From CBDEFX01 sp965237635 (GTDB lineage: Bacteria > Chloroflexota > Dehalococcoidia > Lucifugimonadales > CAUZJF01): a DNA stretch of 64,000 nt. A program made the translations under genes and the position numbers. Shown piece by piece: positions 27,712 through 36,723 of this stretch; positions within the stretch are counted from its first letter, which is position 1, and each line of letters begins with the position of its first letter. The DNA lies in NCBI GenBank assembly GCA_965237635.1, contig CBDEFX010000002.1, positions 1,922,001 to 1,986,000 on the forward strand, read 5' to 3'. The notes under the pieces are model-generated. The model was not told the origin of the DNA and did no database searches. It was given only the letters and a program-made list of their open reading frames with translations.

Positions 27712-28884
27712 CTATTCCGGCTGCGCGGGCGACTCCCCACTGTCTGAAGCCGCAGGTTGTTCTTCCTCTGCAGCGTCCGGCAGGTCGACCGCTGACGCCG
27801 CCTCTTCCAGTGGAGTTGCATCGCCCCACTCCTGGAGGAAGTATTTGAACACGTCTCTCCCTGTGGCAACTAGGGGTACCCCGACTATGACGCCCCACAG
27901 CCCGGCCACCTCGCTCCCGACTACCAGGATTACCATGACGATCCCTGGATGGATGTTTACCGCATGCCCCTGGATACGAGGCACGAGCAGCGTGTTTTCC
28001 ACGAGTTGGATGCCTACGTAGAGGAGGACTACCCATATCAAGTCTTCCGGCGAGGTAGCCAAAGTGACCAGCACCCCAGGAATAGCCCCTAGGAGAGGCC
28101 CGATAACAGGGATCAGCTCCGTGACGCCTACGACAATACCCAGGAGTACCGAGAACTTTATGCCTAGTAGGAATAGGCCAAGAAACGCGGAGAGTCCGAC
28201 GACGACCATCAACGTGAGCTGGCCTCGCACGTAGGCGCCGAGCACCCGGTTCACGATGGCCACCACGTTGCGGGTGTGGCGTTGGGCCTCTGGAGGCATG
28301 AGTGAGTAGAAGCCTTCGACCGCGACTTCCCGGTCTTTGAGCAGGTAGAAGAGCAAAAAGGGTACGATCGCAAGCCCAATAACGGTTGTGACAGTATTGG
28401 TCACCGTGCCCACGATCTTGCCAAGAAGTCCCTGTGCCGCCCCGATCAGGACGGAGGTGCTACTCTGGAGCGCCTCTTCGATCTCCGTTCTGATGTCCTC
28501 CGGCACCCTGCTGGTATATTGCTCATTCCAGCCCTCGATCGTCATCCGGGCACGCTCGAACAGCTCCGGCACATCTTCGACGAATCCTGTCGCCTCGCGG
28601 AATGCGGGAGGCACGATAGCCGCCAAGGCCCCAACCAGGACCGCCACCGCCGCTACGTAAATCAACAGGATTGCGGATATGCGACTGGCGTTAGGCCATC
28701 GTTTCCTCCACGGCATCAAGGACTCAACGGCGGCGACTGCGGGGTAAAGTAGATACGCGAGTATGCCGCTAAGGATGAAGGGGAACAACGCTCCTCTTGC
28801 CAGGACTAACAGTCCGAGGACGACGACGAGGATCGCCGCGACCAATACGAGACGGTTGCGTCTAGCTGTTGCTGTGATCGCCAT
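27712..28884 (-). CDS. AI-2E family transporter
   Basis: This 390-residue membrane protein has about seven helices: a hydrophobic hairpin at residues 10-60, the ALAAIVPPAF segment after helix 2-3, and the C-terminal GVTELIPVIGPLLGAIPGV repeat typical of the AI-2E/PerM family. A charged, low-complexity tail of about 35 residues follows. Members export AI-2, sodium or other small solutes; the substrate here is unknown. It is transcribed toward rnpB, with 46 bases between them. Stop codon TAG. Confidence 0.9.
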   Translation of the reverse strand: MAITATARRNRLVLVAAILVVVLGLLVLARGALFPFILSGILAYLLYPAVAAVESLMPWRKRWPNASRISAILLIYVAAVAVLVGALAAIVPPAFREATGFVEDVPELFERARMTIEGWNEQYTSRVPEDIRTEIEEALQSSTSVLIGAAQGLLGKIVGTVTNTVTTVIGLAIVPFLLFYLLKDREVAVEGFYSLMPPEAQRHTRNVVAIVNRVLGAYVRGQLTLMVVVGLSAFLGLFLLGIKFSVLLGIVVGVTELIPVIGPLLGAIPGVLVTLATSPEDLIWVVLLYVGIQLVENTLLVPRIQGHAVNIHPGIVMVILVVGSEVAGLWGVIVGVPLVATGRDVFKYFLQEWGDATPLEEAASAVDLPDAAEEEQPAASDSGESPAQPE

Positions 28885-28923
28885 GCTTGGTCCTTAGTCG
28901 AGAGGAGCCCAGCCCCAATGGCC

Positions 28924-30264
28924 TTAGACCGTTACCTCGACACCATCGTCTTCGACCACGACACGATCGAGGTGCTCGGCTAGAAACGCACGGCGCACCT
29001 CTAGATCGAGAGATTCCCAGTTGTCCAGAGTTGTGGTAGCCTCGGCTGAGTGATCGATAGACGCGGCCACACGGCGGGCGGCGTCCAACTCCTTAAGGTA
29101 CTCGGCTAGCACCTTGACGCTGACGTCCCCTCTGGCGGCTCGCCTCATCGCCCTGAGGAAACGGCGTTCCGCTATTCTCGCCAAGGAGTCTTTTTCGCCC
29201 TGGCCATCCTGAGGTGGCGAGGAGCCGGCGCCCTCTGACGCTGACTCCGACTCCTTGGCTCTTAGGGCGTACCGGAGCTGCTTGAGGACCGTGCCCTCTA
29301 GCAGAGGCGCTCGCCACGTGTGGTAGCCGCACCGGCTCTGGTTGTTCCTCGACTGGCACTGGTAGTAGCGGTAGACCTGTCTGGCCCTCTGGCCGTCCTT
29401 ACGTTTCCACGACTGTCGGCGTGTGACGCCCATCATCTTGTTACCGCAGTACGCACAGTTCAGCAGTCCCGAAAGCAGGAACGGCTCGGGGTTCATCACC
29501 CGGCCAAAAGGCCGGCGCGCCTTGGTCTGGTCCTGGGCGGCCCGAAAGACGTCAGGCGGTATGATGGCCTCGTGAGCCTTTGGGCGGCGCATACCGAAGC
29601 GCTCGTAAGTTCCGATGTAGGCAGCGTTTTTGAGGATGTCCCTAATGCTGACGACGTTCCACCTGCCTCCACGGCGAGTCGCGATGTCACGCTCATTCAA
29701 GCGCTGGGCTATGAGTCGCAGTCCCAGGCCGTCCTTTGTGTACAGGCGGTAGATGAGCTCAACTACGGCGGCCTCCTCTCGTACAACCTCCAGAGTCCCG
29801 CCAGAGCCGATACGGTAACCGTACAGAGGCCTGCCAAGCGCTTGGCCCCGCGAGGCGCGCATGCGCATAGACTCCTTGATGCTCTGACTGCGTGTGCGTG
29901 AGACCCCTTTGACGCCCAGGGTTTGGAAGGCGTTTTGCAGCGGGTCGGGGAACTCTTCGCTGGAGCAGGCGACCGTGGCTTCCATCCCGTCTAGCTCGAC
30001 CATCGACCTGGCGACGGACTCGAGATCTTGCCCCAGATGCCGGGCGTCGGGGACTACGACGAGAAACTCGCTCTCAGACTTCGCCAGGTATTCGAGCATC
30101 CGACCGTACTCGGCATCCGCCTGGCCCTTCTCGATGCCAGTCGAGGCGAAGGTCTTGACGGGCTGGTGAAGATTTAGCTCGCAATACCGTGCGAAACCAC
30201 TCTCCATCTCGGCGAGAGAGCCGTCCTGGCCCTCCTCGATTCGAAAATAACCTATGGCGCGCAA
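28924..30264 (-). CDS. large serine-recombinase-like protein with degenerate active site
   Basis: This 446-residue protein has an N-terminal resolvase-like domain, a recombinase domain (GYRIGSGGTLEV; RGGRWNVVSIRDILKN), a zinc ribbon (CAYCGNKMMG ... YYQCQ ... CGYHT) and a C-terminal coiled region. The catalytic serine of the usual YxRVS is replaced: the motif reads YFRIEEGQ. The downstream Arg cluster is also altered (DARHLGQD). It probably binds DNA without strand transfer. The TTG start is supported by GAGG five bases upstream. It is 7 bases downstream of the zinc-ribbon gene, so likely co-transcribed. No attachment sites are seen. Stop codon TAA. Confidence 0.85.
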   Translation of the reverse strand: MRAIGYFRIEEGQDGSLAEMESGFARYCELNLHQPVKTFASTGIEKGQADAEYGRMLEYLAKSESEFLVVVPDARHLGQDLESVARSMVELDGMEATVACSSEEFPDPLQNAFQTLGVKGVSRTRSQSIKESMRMRASRGQALGRPLYGYRIGSGGTLEVVREEAAVVELIYRLYTKDGLGLRLIAQRLNERDIATRRGGRWNVVSIRDILKNAAYIGTYERFGMRRPKAHEAIIPPDVFRAAQDQTKARRPFGRVMNPEPFLLSGLLNCAYCGNKMMGVTRRQSWKRKDGQRARQVYRYYQCQSRNNQSRCGYHTWRAPLLEGTVLKQLRYALRAKESESASEGAGSSPPQDGQGEKDSLARIAERRFLRAMRRAARGDVSVKVLAEYLKELDAARRVAASIDHSAEATTTLDNWESLDLEVRRAFLAEHLDRVVVEDDGVEVTV

Positions 30265-30271
30265 GCCGACC

Positions 30272-30973
30272 TCAGACTGCGTACAGGATGCGGTTACAGC
30301 TACTGCACTGGACGATCTCCTGTAAGCCTCTAGCCCGTTGGAGCTGCATCGTTGACAGGGCCAGGCGGCACCCCTGACACATACCTCGCTCTACTCTCGC
30401 GACAGCGTAGCCGTTCTTGGTTTTTCGCAGGGACTCGTAAACAGATAGGGCTTTGGACTGCACTTGAAGGGCTGCCTCTTCCCTGCTTTTACCTAGTTCC
30501 GCAAGCTGTTTGGTCAGGGTCTGGTCCTCTTCGAGCAGCTCCGTCATCTCAGCCGGCCTTTCGCTTTCCAGCAGTGTCAGTGCTTCCTGGGCCTCCTGTT
30601 CCACCGACTGGACGTCCTCAATCTCGACCATGATCTCGAGGAGTTTTTCCTCCTCATCTTTCTGCTGTGCCGACGTAAAGCTGCGCTCTTCCTCAGCCGC
30701 GGTAAGCTCCCGAGGGCTTGTGACCGCCCCCCCGTAAAGCTTGGACTCTATCCCTTTTACCCGTTCTTGGAGCTGGGTGATTGACCCATCAACAACTCGG
30801 CGCTTGGAGTCGAGTTCCTTGAGACGGGTTTGAAGCTCTTCTAAGCGCTCCCTCGCAGCCGGCAGCGCCGAGTCGTCTGCCAGTTTGGCCCGTACCTCGG
30901 CCTGAGACTTCTCCAGGGCGGCGTACCTTAGGTCGATCTCTTGAAGGTCGTAAAGCTGTTTGACCGCGAGCAT
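30272..30973 (-). CDS. coiled-coil protein with C-terminal C4 zinc ribbon (CdsZ/zf-RING_7-like)
   Basis: This 233-residue protein is almost entirely a Glu/Lys/Leu-rich coiled coil (residues 10-175), ending in GMCQGCRL ... VQCSSCNRILY, a four-cysteine zinc ribbon. This architecture matches the conserved DUF164/CdsZ family, implicated in nucleic-acid or c-di-GMP-related processes in some bacteria. The ATG at 30973 is chosen because the longer frame upstream has no conserved start. It precedes the recombinase-like gene by 7 bases. Stop codon TGA. Confidence 0.85.
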   Translation of the reverse strand: MLAVKQLYDLQEIDLRYAALEKSQAEVRAKLADDSALPAARERLEELQTRLKELDSKRRVVDGSITQLQERVKGIESKLYGGAVTSPRELTAAEEERSFTSAQQKDEEEKLLEIMVEIEDVQSVEQEAQEALTLLESERPAEMTELLEEDQTLTKQLAELGKSREEAALQVQSKALSVYESLRKTKNGYAVARVERGMCQGCRLALSTMQLQRARGLQEIVQCSSCNRILYAV

Positions 30974-31234
30974 AGAACCTATCCGATCACTGATATTTGG
31001 GTTGGACGAGCAGCCTCGATAAAACTCCGATATTGTAACGCAATCAGCGGCCCCCACATAGCAGGTCTATCATTCTTCTCGGATCGCCTGACTAGTCAGA
31101 TAGAAGCAGCTATTGCAGCAACCCTTTCTTTACAAAGGGCCGCCGAAATCACCTGATGAAGCTTAACACTGTGGCGGCACTGCCGTCCGGCGCGAAAGAT
31201 CGGGGAATCCAGAGGGGCACGGCCCCTTCTGGTA

Positions 31235-31271
31235 GGGGGTCTGGGGGATTCCCCCAGACCCCCTTTTTTTT
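31235..31271. terminator. hairpin with T8, strong intrinsic-terminator form (plus strand)
   Basis: A 13-base GGGGGTCTGGGGG stem with a 3-base loop is followed by eight T. No plus-strand gene lies upstream, so it may be a mobile repeat or terminate antisense transcripts. It sits in the 426-base divergent gap (30974-31399) between the zinc-ribbon gene and pyk, and I see no gene there. Confidence 0.6.
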
Positions 31272-31399
31272 GGGAATGGGGACCACGTGGTGAAAACGCT
31301 ACTCAAGGAAGGGTATTCCAGGGGTGAAATTGGCACTTCAATGGTTCATAATAAAACCGTTGCTCCCCGAGCGAGATAAGTAGAAAAAGGGCATCCTCA

Positions 31400-32827
31400 A
31401 TGACCGCAACACGGCCGAAAACGAAAATAATCTGCACCTTGGGTCCGGCTTCATCCTCCGAGAAGACACTGGAGGAGTTGGTCAAAGCGGGGATGAGCGT
31501 CGCCAGGCTGAACCTGTCCCACGGTACGCTCGATGAGCACGGGGTGGCCGTCCAGGCTGTTAGGCAAGTGTCCAAGCGCCTCGGCATCCCTGTCGGAATC
31601 ATGGTCGACGTGCCTGGGGCCAAATACCGGACCGGGCCCCTGGGAACAGGGGTCCTGGACCTGAAACGCGAGGATAGACTAACCCTTACCAGCAGAGACC
31701 TGGTGGGGACACGGGAGGTAGTAGCTGTCTCACCACCAGGCATTCACCGAGATGCTACCGTGGGCGACCCTGTGCTTCTCGATGACGGCCTGATGGAGCT
31801 ATGCGTAATAGAGATTCAAGGCCAGGACGTCTTGTGCGAGGTTGTCCGAGGGGGTCGGCTAACGGAGCGGCGAGGTGTGGCGACACCGGGGAAGTCGCCC
31901 TCCCAACCGTTCCCCAGTGAGCAGGCGAAGAACGCCCTGGAGTTCGCAGCCGAGCAACAGGTCGACTTCGTGGCCCTATCTATGGTCACGCTCGACGCCA
32001 ATGTTGACGCAGCACGAGCCCTGCTGAAGCAGCTGGGACTGGAAGCTGAAATTATCTCGAAGATCGAGCGGGCAGAGGCCTTGGAGCACCTGGATAGCAT
32101 TATCGGAGCTAGCGATGGAATCATGGTTGCACGAGGCGACATGGGAGTAGACGTGCGCTTAGCGGAAGTGCCGATGATACAAAAACGGCTGATCGCCGAC
32201 TCCAATGTCAGCGGCAAACCGGTCATAACAGCCACCCAGATGCTCGAGTCTATGGTGAGGTCGCCGGTCCCGACCAGAGCGGAGGTCACCGATGTGGCCA
32301 ACGCGGTCTATGACGGCACTGACGCAATCATGCTTTCCGGGGAGACCTCGGTCGGCCAGTACCCCATAGAGGCGGTAAAGGTAATGGCCGAGGTTGCGAT
32401 AGAGGCAGAGGCTGCGCTGCCGTACGAGCGAATGATAGTCGAAAAGCGGGGCCAGCTCGAGCCCAAGACGGACGACGCTATAAGCTACGACGCCTGCCAG
32501 ACGGCCCAGCAGCTCAACGCAAGCCTCATCGTAGCCTTCACCGAGTCAGGCAGCACCGCCAGCAGGGTGTCCAAGTACCGGCCAATGCCCCCGGTCCTCG
32601 CGCTGACGCCTAGCGAGCACGTCCAGCGTCGGCTGACCCTCCGCTGGGGAGTAACACCGATCACCACACCACGGATAGGGAACGTCGACGACTTCTTCGC
32701 ACTTGGCGAGGAGAGGGCAAAGGAGGTCGCTGGGCTGGAGCCCGGCAGCCTGATCGTGCTCGTGGCCGGACTGCCAGTCGGGGTCGCCGGGGGCACCAAC
32801 CTGCTACGCGTGCTGACTGTATCTTGA
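31400..32827 (+). CDS. pyk: pyruvate kinase
   Basis: This 475-residue glycolytic enzyme converts PEP and ADP to pyruvate and ATP. It begins with TKIICTLGPASSS and MSVARLNLSHG. It contains the catalytic lysine ISKIERAEAL, the metal and substrate motif MVARGDMGVDV, and KPVITATQMLESM. The C-terminal allosteric domain is present and shows TESGSTA and PPVLALTPSEHVQRR. AAAGGG is 10 bases before the ATG. A near-perfect 21-base palindrome follows the gene. Stop codon TGA. Confidence 0.97.
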   Translation: MTATRPKTKIICTLGPASSSEKTLEELVKAGMSVARLNLSHGTLDEHGVAVQAVRQVSKRLGIPVGIMVDVPGAKYRTGPLGTGVLDLKREDRLTLTSRDLVGTREVVAVSPPGIHRDATVGDPVLLDDGLMELCVIEIQGQDVLCEVVRGGRLTERRGVATPGKSPSQPFPSEQAKNALEFAAEQQVDFVALSMVTLDANVDAARALLKQLGLEAEIISKIERAEALEHLDSIIGASDGIMVARGDMGVDVRLAEVPMIQKRLIADSNVSGKPVITATQMLESMVRSPVPTRAEVTDVANAVYDGTDAIMLSGETSVGQYPIEAVKVMAEVAIEAEAALPYERMIVEKRGQLEPKTDDAISYDACQTAQQLNASLIVAFTESGSTASRVSKYRPMPPVLALTPSEHVQRRLTLRWGVTPITTPRIGNVDDFFALGEERAKEVAGLEPGSLIVLVAGLPVGVAGGTNLLRVLTVS

Positions 32828-32903
32828 GATCCTCGCACTGCAGGTCTGGGGCCTCGATCAGGCAGGAAAGCCAGAACCCCAGTCAGTGATCCGTGCATCG
32901 TAG

Positions 32904-32924
32904 GGGCAGGTTTCAAACCTGCCC
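32904..32924. repeat. 21-base palindrome between pyk and cysS
   Basis: GGGCAGGTTT and its complement are separated by one base. It lies in the 148-base gap after pyk. With no T tract it resembles a REP element more than an intrinsic terminator. Confidence 0.65.
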
Positions 32925-32975
32925 TATTCACCAACGTCGTCATTTTCTAGAGCCGATTAGCTGCAACGAGCAACT

Positions 32976-35165
32976 ATGCTGAATCTCTATGACACCATGG
33001 CCAAGACCACTTCTGAAGTGGAGCCGCTGCAGCCGGGTCTGATCAAGATGTACACATGCGGTCCCACGGTCTACCGTGACGCCCACATCGGCAACCTCCG
33101 CTCTTACCTTATGGCCGACTGGATACGGCGCGCCCTGGAGTTTCAGGGAGTCGCCGTGACTCATGTGAAGAACATCACGGACGTCGGCCACATGCGGCAG
33201 GAGATGCTGGAACAGGGAGAGGACAAGGTCGTAGCCGCAGCTATCGCCGAGGGAAAGACTCCCCAGCAGATCGCTCAGCTGTACACCGAGCGCTTTCACG
33301 CGGACGAACGAAAACTGAACATCCTCCCGGCGCACCACTTCCCTATGGCGACCGACCACGTCGACGAGATGATTGACGTGGTCAAGCGCCTGGTGGACAA
33401 GGGCTACGCCTACGAAGTGGAGGGCAACGTCTATTTTGAGGTCTCCAAGTTCGGCCAGTACGGAAATCTGTCCGGCAACACGCAAGGAGAGGAGCTACGC
33501 GAAGCCGTTCGTGTCGAGGCCGATCCACTCAAGCGCGACCCGCGCGACTTTACCCTATGGAAACTAGCGGAGCCCGGCCGAGATCTCAAATGGCCAAGTC
33601 CTTGGGGTGAGGGGTTTCCAGGATGGCACATCGAATGCTCGGCCATGTCCATCAAATACCTCAGTGAAAAATTCGACATCCACACCGGCGGAGTCGACAA
33701 CATCTTCCCCCATCATGAGGGAGAGATAGCTCAAAGCGAGGGCTACACAGGCCAACGCGTGGTCAGTCTCTGGGTCCACGGCCAACATCTGCTGACCGAT
33801 GGAGTGAAGATGGCTAAGTCGACGGGCAACTCGTTCATCATGGCCGACATTGAGGCGCGAGGCATCGAGCCGCTCGCCTTCCGATATCTATGCCTCACCG
33901 CACGATTCGGCACCCGAATGAACTTCACCTTCACCTCCCTGAAGGCCGCACAACGAGCGCTGCTGCGGCTCAGGAACCGCGTTTGGGACTGGGAGACTCT
34001 CTCCGAGAGACCGCAGCCCGCCAACTCCCACGTAAGGAACCGGTGGGAGCAAGAGTTCATGAGGCACGTCAATGGCAATCTGGATATGCCAGACGCCCTT
34101 GCCCTGACATGGAAACTCGTACGTGCCGATCTACCGAAACCGCTCAAACTAGACTTGCTGAGGGCGTATGACCGGCTCCTCGGACTGGACCTTTCCGACG
34201 TCTCGGAAGCGTATCGCGTCCCCGATAGTATCCTCAGCATCGTGGAACGACGGGCAGGCTTGCGGCGCCAGTCCCAGTATGAGGAGGCCGACGCACTCCG
34301 TGGTGAGCTTGAGTCGGATGGATACGTCGTCCAGGACACAAGCGACGGCACGCGCGTTAGACCTCTGTCCACCTGGGAGAAGCAACGGGAACAGTGGCCA
34401 ACGGTCTCCTCGGCTGCTGAGGTAGCCTCTCTGGCCCACGAGCCCGACGGTCCGGAGTTCAGCATTGCGGTCGTCGCCTCGAACCATGTCGACGACGTTC
34501 GCCGGTGCATAGAAAGCGCCCTTCGCTGGGCCGGCGACCTCCCGGCGGAGCTGATCGCCGTGGACAACGGCTCGACCGACGGCACCCCCGAATGGTTGGA
34601 GCAGGCCGCTTCCAAAGACCCGAGGGTCCGCGTCACACACACCGACCACTTGCTCGGAGCGGGCGCCGCCAACAACATTCTGCTCAGGCAGAGTCGCGGT
34701 CGGATCGTAGTGATGCTAGATACCAGCGTCGAGGTACTTGGAGACATTTTCGCACCGCTCCAGGCACTGCTAAGTGACGATTCGGTTGGCGTAGCCGGAC
34801 CGTTTGGCCTGCGGAGCGCCGACCTCCACCATTTCCACGAGGGTGAGGGTGAGGCAGGCGATATGGACGCCATGCAGGGGTACTGTTTTGCCTTCAGGCG
34901 CAGCCTGCTTCGGGACATAGGGATGATGCGCGAGAGCTTCCGCTTTTACCGTAACCTCGACCTTGACTATAGCTTTCACTTCAAGGCCAAGGGCTACCGG
35001 ATCGTCGCCGACCCCACTCTGCCGGTGCGGCGCCACGAACACCGCGTGTGGGCCGAGCTTAGCGAGCAGGAACGCGACGAGCTTAGCCGCAAGAACTACG
35101 GCCGCTTTCTCCACAAGTGGCGAGACCGCGCTGACCTTCTGGTCGCCGGCCGCGCAGCGACCTGA
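32976..35165 (+). CDS. cysS: cysteinyl-tRNA synthetase fused to a family-2 glycosyltransferase-like domain
   Basis: This single frame of 729 residues has two parts. Residues 1-470 are a complete CysRS: zinc cysteine in TCGPTVY, HIGN (37-40), zinc ligands in WHIECSAMS and FPHHEGEIAQSE, and KMAKS (278-282). From about residue 493 a GT-A domain follows, with AVVASNHVDD, IAVDNGSTDGTPEWL and an acceptor region RRHEHRVW; the expected DxD is LDTS. The joining linker (about 20 residues) is polar. CysRS charges tRNA-Cys; the second domain is of unknown use. No break in frame or composition marks the junction. GT2 domains on synthetases are not standard. Stop codon TGA. Confidence 0.95.
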   Translation: MLNLYDTMAKTTSEVEPLQPGLIKMYTCGPTVYRDAHIGNLRSYLMADWIRRALEFQGVAVTHVKNITDVGHMRQEMLEQGEDKVVAAAIAEGKTPQQIAQLYTERFHADERKLNILPAHHFPMATDHVDEMIDVVKRLVDKGYAYEVEGNVYFEVSKFGQYGNLSGNTQGEELREAVRVEADPLKRDPRDFTLWKLAEPGRDLKWPSPWGEGFPGWHIECSAMSIKYLSEKFDIHTGGVDNIFPHHEGEIAQSEGYTGQRVVSLWVHGQHLLTDGVKMAKSTGNSFIMADIEARGIEPLAFRYLCLTARFGTRMNFTFTSLKAAQRALLRLRNRVWDWETLSERPQPANSHVRNRWEQEFMRHVNGNLDMPDALALTWKLVRADLPKPLKLDLLRAYDRLLGLDLSDVSEAYRVPDSILSIVERRAGLRRQSQYEEADALRGELESDGYVVQDTSDGTRVRPLSTWEKQREQWPTVSSAAEVASLAHEPDGPEFSIAVVASNHVDDVRRCIESALRWAGDLPAELIAVDNGSTDGTPEWLEQAASKDPRVRVTHTDHLLGAGAANNILLRQSRGRIVVMLDTSVEVLGDIFAPLQALLSDDSVGVAGPFGLRSADLHHFHEGEGEAGDMDAMQGYCFAFRRSLLRDIGMMRESFRFYRNLDLDYSFHFKAKGYRIVADPTLPVRRHEHRVWAELSEQERDELSRKNYGRFLHKWRDRADLLVAGRAAT

Positions 35166-35435
35166 CCGCCAACCCGTAGATAGGCCCTCCCCTCTCCACG
35201 ACTGCGCACAAGCCTTCTCGAGCTTGTATCCCTGAGTCCCGATCCGGCCCCGATGCCGCATCGGGGGGACGAATGGTCTGGGGAGGGGTGCCTTCCCGCT
35301 CCAGATGCTTCGCCGAACCTCAGCATGACATGCTCTGTTCACTTTCACTGTGGCGTAAGCATATTCGTAGGACAGTAGACTACTGCAGATTGGCGCGCAT
35401 GCCACCACCTGGACCGTACCGCGACAGAACACGTG

Positions 35436-35441
35436 TATAAT
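35436..35441 (+). promoter_or_regulatory. candidate -10 box upstream of the CaCA gene
   Basis: A perfect TATAAT occurs 90 bases before the ATG at 35531. No convincing -35 box is at the right distance (the best, TGGACC, is 20 bases upstream). The remaining 365-base gap (35166-35530) contains only repeat-like sequence. Confidence 0.45.
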
Positions 35442-35530
35442 ATGCGGCGCACAAGACCGGTCGCGGCGCTCCTCTCAACAACGATGCCGCATACACCCTC
35501 CCTTCATCCCAAGGAGTAGCTCTGGATTAG

Positions 35531-36565
35531 ATGGCCAATCTGTGGGACGTTCCCATAGCGGTCCTATGGACCTACCTCGCGACCACCGCGGGCGTCATCC
35601 TGATCGCTTCGTGGTTTCTGGCCAAATCGGCCGATGTGATGGCGGAAAAGACCGGTCTGGGGCGCTCGTTCGCCGGCGTCGTACTGCTGGCAACGGCAAC
35701 ATCCTTGCCCGAGCTCGGCACCGGCGTCAGCTCGATCGTGCTGGTCGATGCTCCGGATCTCGCCGCCGGCGACGCCTTCGGAAGTAGCGTATTCAATCTC
35801 CTTATAATCGGCCTTCTAGACCTCTACTGGCGAAACGGCCCCATCCTGAACGCCGTCGGCACGACCAGCGTCGTGGTTGGAGTCCTGGGAATCGCTGTGA
35901 TCGCTACGGCCGTCGTCGCTACCTTCATTCATGGCGCCACATCTTCGTTGTCCAGTTGGCCGCTAAGTCCACTCTCCATCCTGGTGCTTCTGATGTTCCT
36001 GGCGGCAATGCTCCTGATATATCACCACGATAAACCAGAGAAAAAGGCCAGTGCGAGCGAGTCAGAGGGCGTGCGGTATGCAGGGGCAAGTCTGCCGAAA
36101 GCAGTACTGGCCTATGCCGTCTCTGCCACGGTTGTGGTGATAGCGGCGATCTGGCTTTCGAAGACAGGGGACGCCATCGCTAAGGAGGTGGGGTTGGACG
36201 AGAGCTTCGTGGGAACCCTGTTCCTTGCCTTCAGCACCTCACTGCCCGAGCTGGCGACCTCGATCGCAGCGGTCAGAATCAAGGCCCCGGAGCTGGCCGT
36301 ATCCAGCGTTCTGGGAAGCAATATCTTCAACATGGGCGTCGTGCTGTTCATCGACGACGCGGTCTATACCGAGGGGGCATTGTGGGCCGGGATATCGCAG
36401 ATACACATGCTGACGGGTGCCATGGCCGTGTTGATGACCGCCGTCGTCATCATGGGACTGCTCACGAGGCCTCGCCGGCGGCCGATGAGGGCATGGACGT
36501 TCGAGGGGGCCGCTCTCGCGGGACTCTATGTCGCGGCAACCCTGCTGGTATTCAAGCTGGCTTAA
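35531..36565 (+). CDS. sodium/calcium exchanger-family (CaCA) antiporter
   Basis: This 344-residue integral membrane protein has about ten helices in two inverted halves. Each half has the alpha-repeat signature: LLATATSLPELGTGVSS with GDAFGSSVFNLL, and LAFSTSLPELATSIAA with SSVLGSNIFNMGV. The conserved acid in SLPE and the Asn in G-S-[NS]-[IV]-FN bind the cation. It probably exchanges Na+ or H+ for Ca2+ or another divalent ion at the cytoplasmic membrane. The only other gene near it, a prenyl synthase, is convergent. Stop codon TAA. Confidence 0.93.
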   Translation: MANLWDVPIAVLWTYLATTAGVILIASWFLAKSADVMAEKTGLGRSFAGVVLLATATSLPELGTGVSSIVLVDAPDLAAGDAFGSSVFNLLIIGLLDLYWRNGPILNAVGTTSVVVGVLGIAVIATAVVATFIHGATSSLSSWPLSPLSILVLLMFLAAMLLIYHHDKPEKKASASESEGVRYAGASLPKAVLAYAVSATVVVIAAIWLSKTGDAIAKEVGLDESFVGTLFLAFSTSLPELATSIAAVRIKAPELAVSSVLGSNIFNMGVVLFIDDAVYTEGALWAGISQIHMLTGAMAVLMTAVVIMGLLTRPRRRPMRAWTFEGAALAGLYVAATLLVFKLA

Positions 36566-36649
36566 CCGCCTGTCCGAGTGCCCTGCCGCGGATGATTAAA
36601 GACGACGACCCCTCACCTATCTCGGCTTCGCAATTGATGGAACGAGAGA

Positions 36650-36684
36650 CCTCTATCCTCTCCCTTGATGGGAGAGGATAGAGG
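36650..36684. terminator. bidirectional hairpin between convergent genes
   Basis: A perfect 15-base stem (CCTCTATCCTCTCCC with its complement) with a 5-base loop lies midway between the convergent CaCA and prenyl-synthase genes. There is no T tract, so it could be a REP-like palindrome that also stops transcripts from both sides. Confidence 0.55.
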
Positions 36685-36723
36685 TGAGGGTGAAACCCGC
36701 CGTTCAACGGAGGCGCTCCTGCA

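Noticed and set aside
28924..30264. Active integrative element around the serine recombinase
   Set aside because: The catalytic serine is replaced, no attachment-site repeats are seen and flanking genes are housekeeping.
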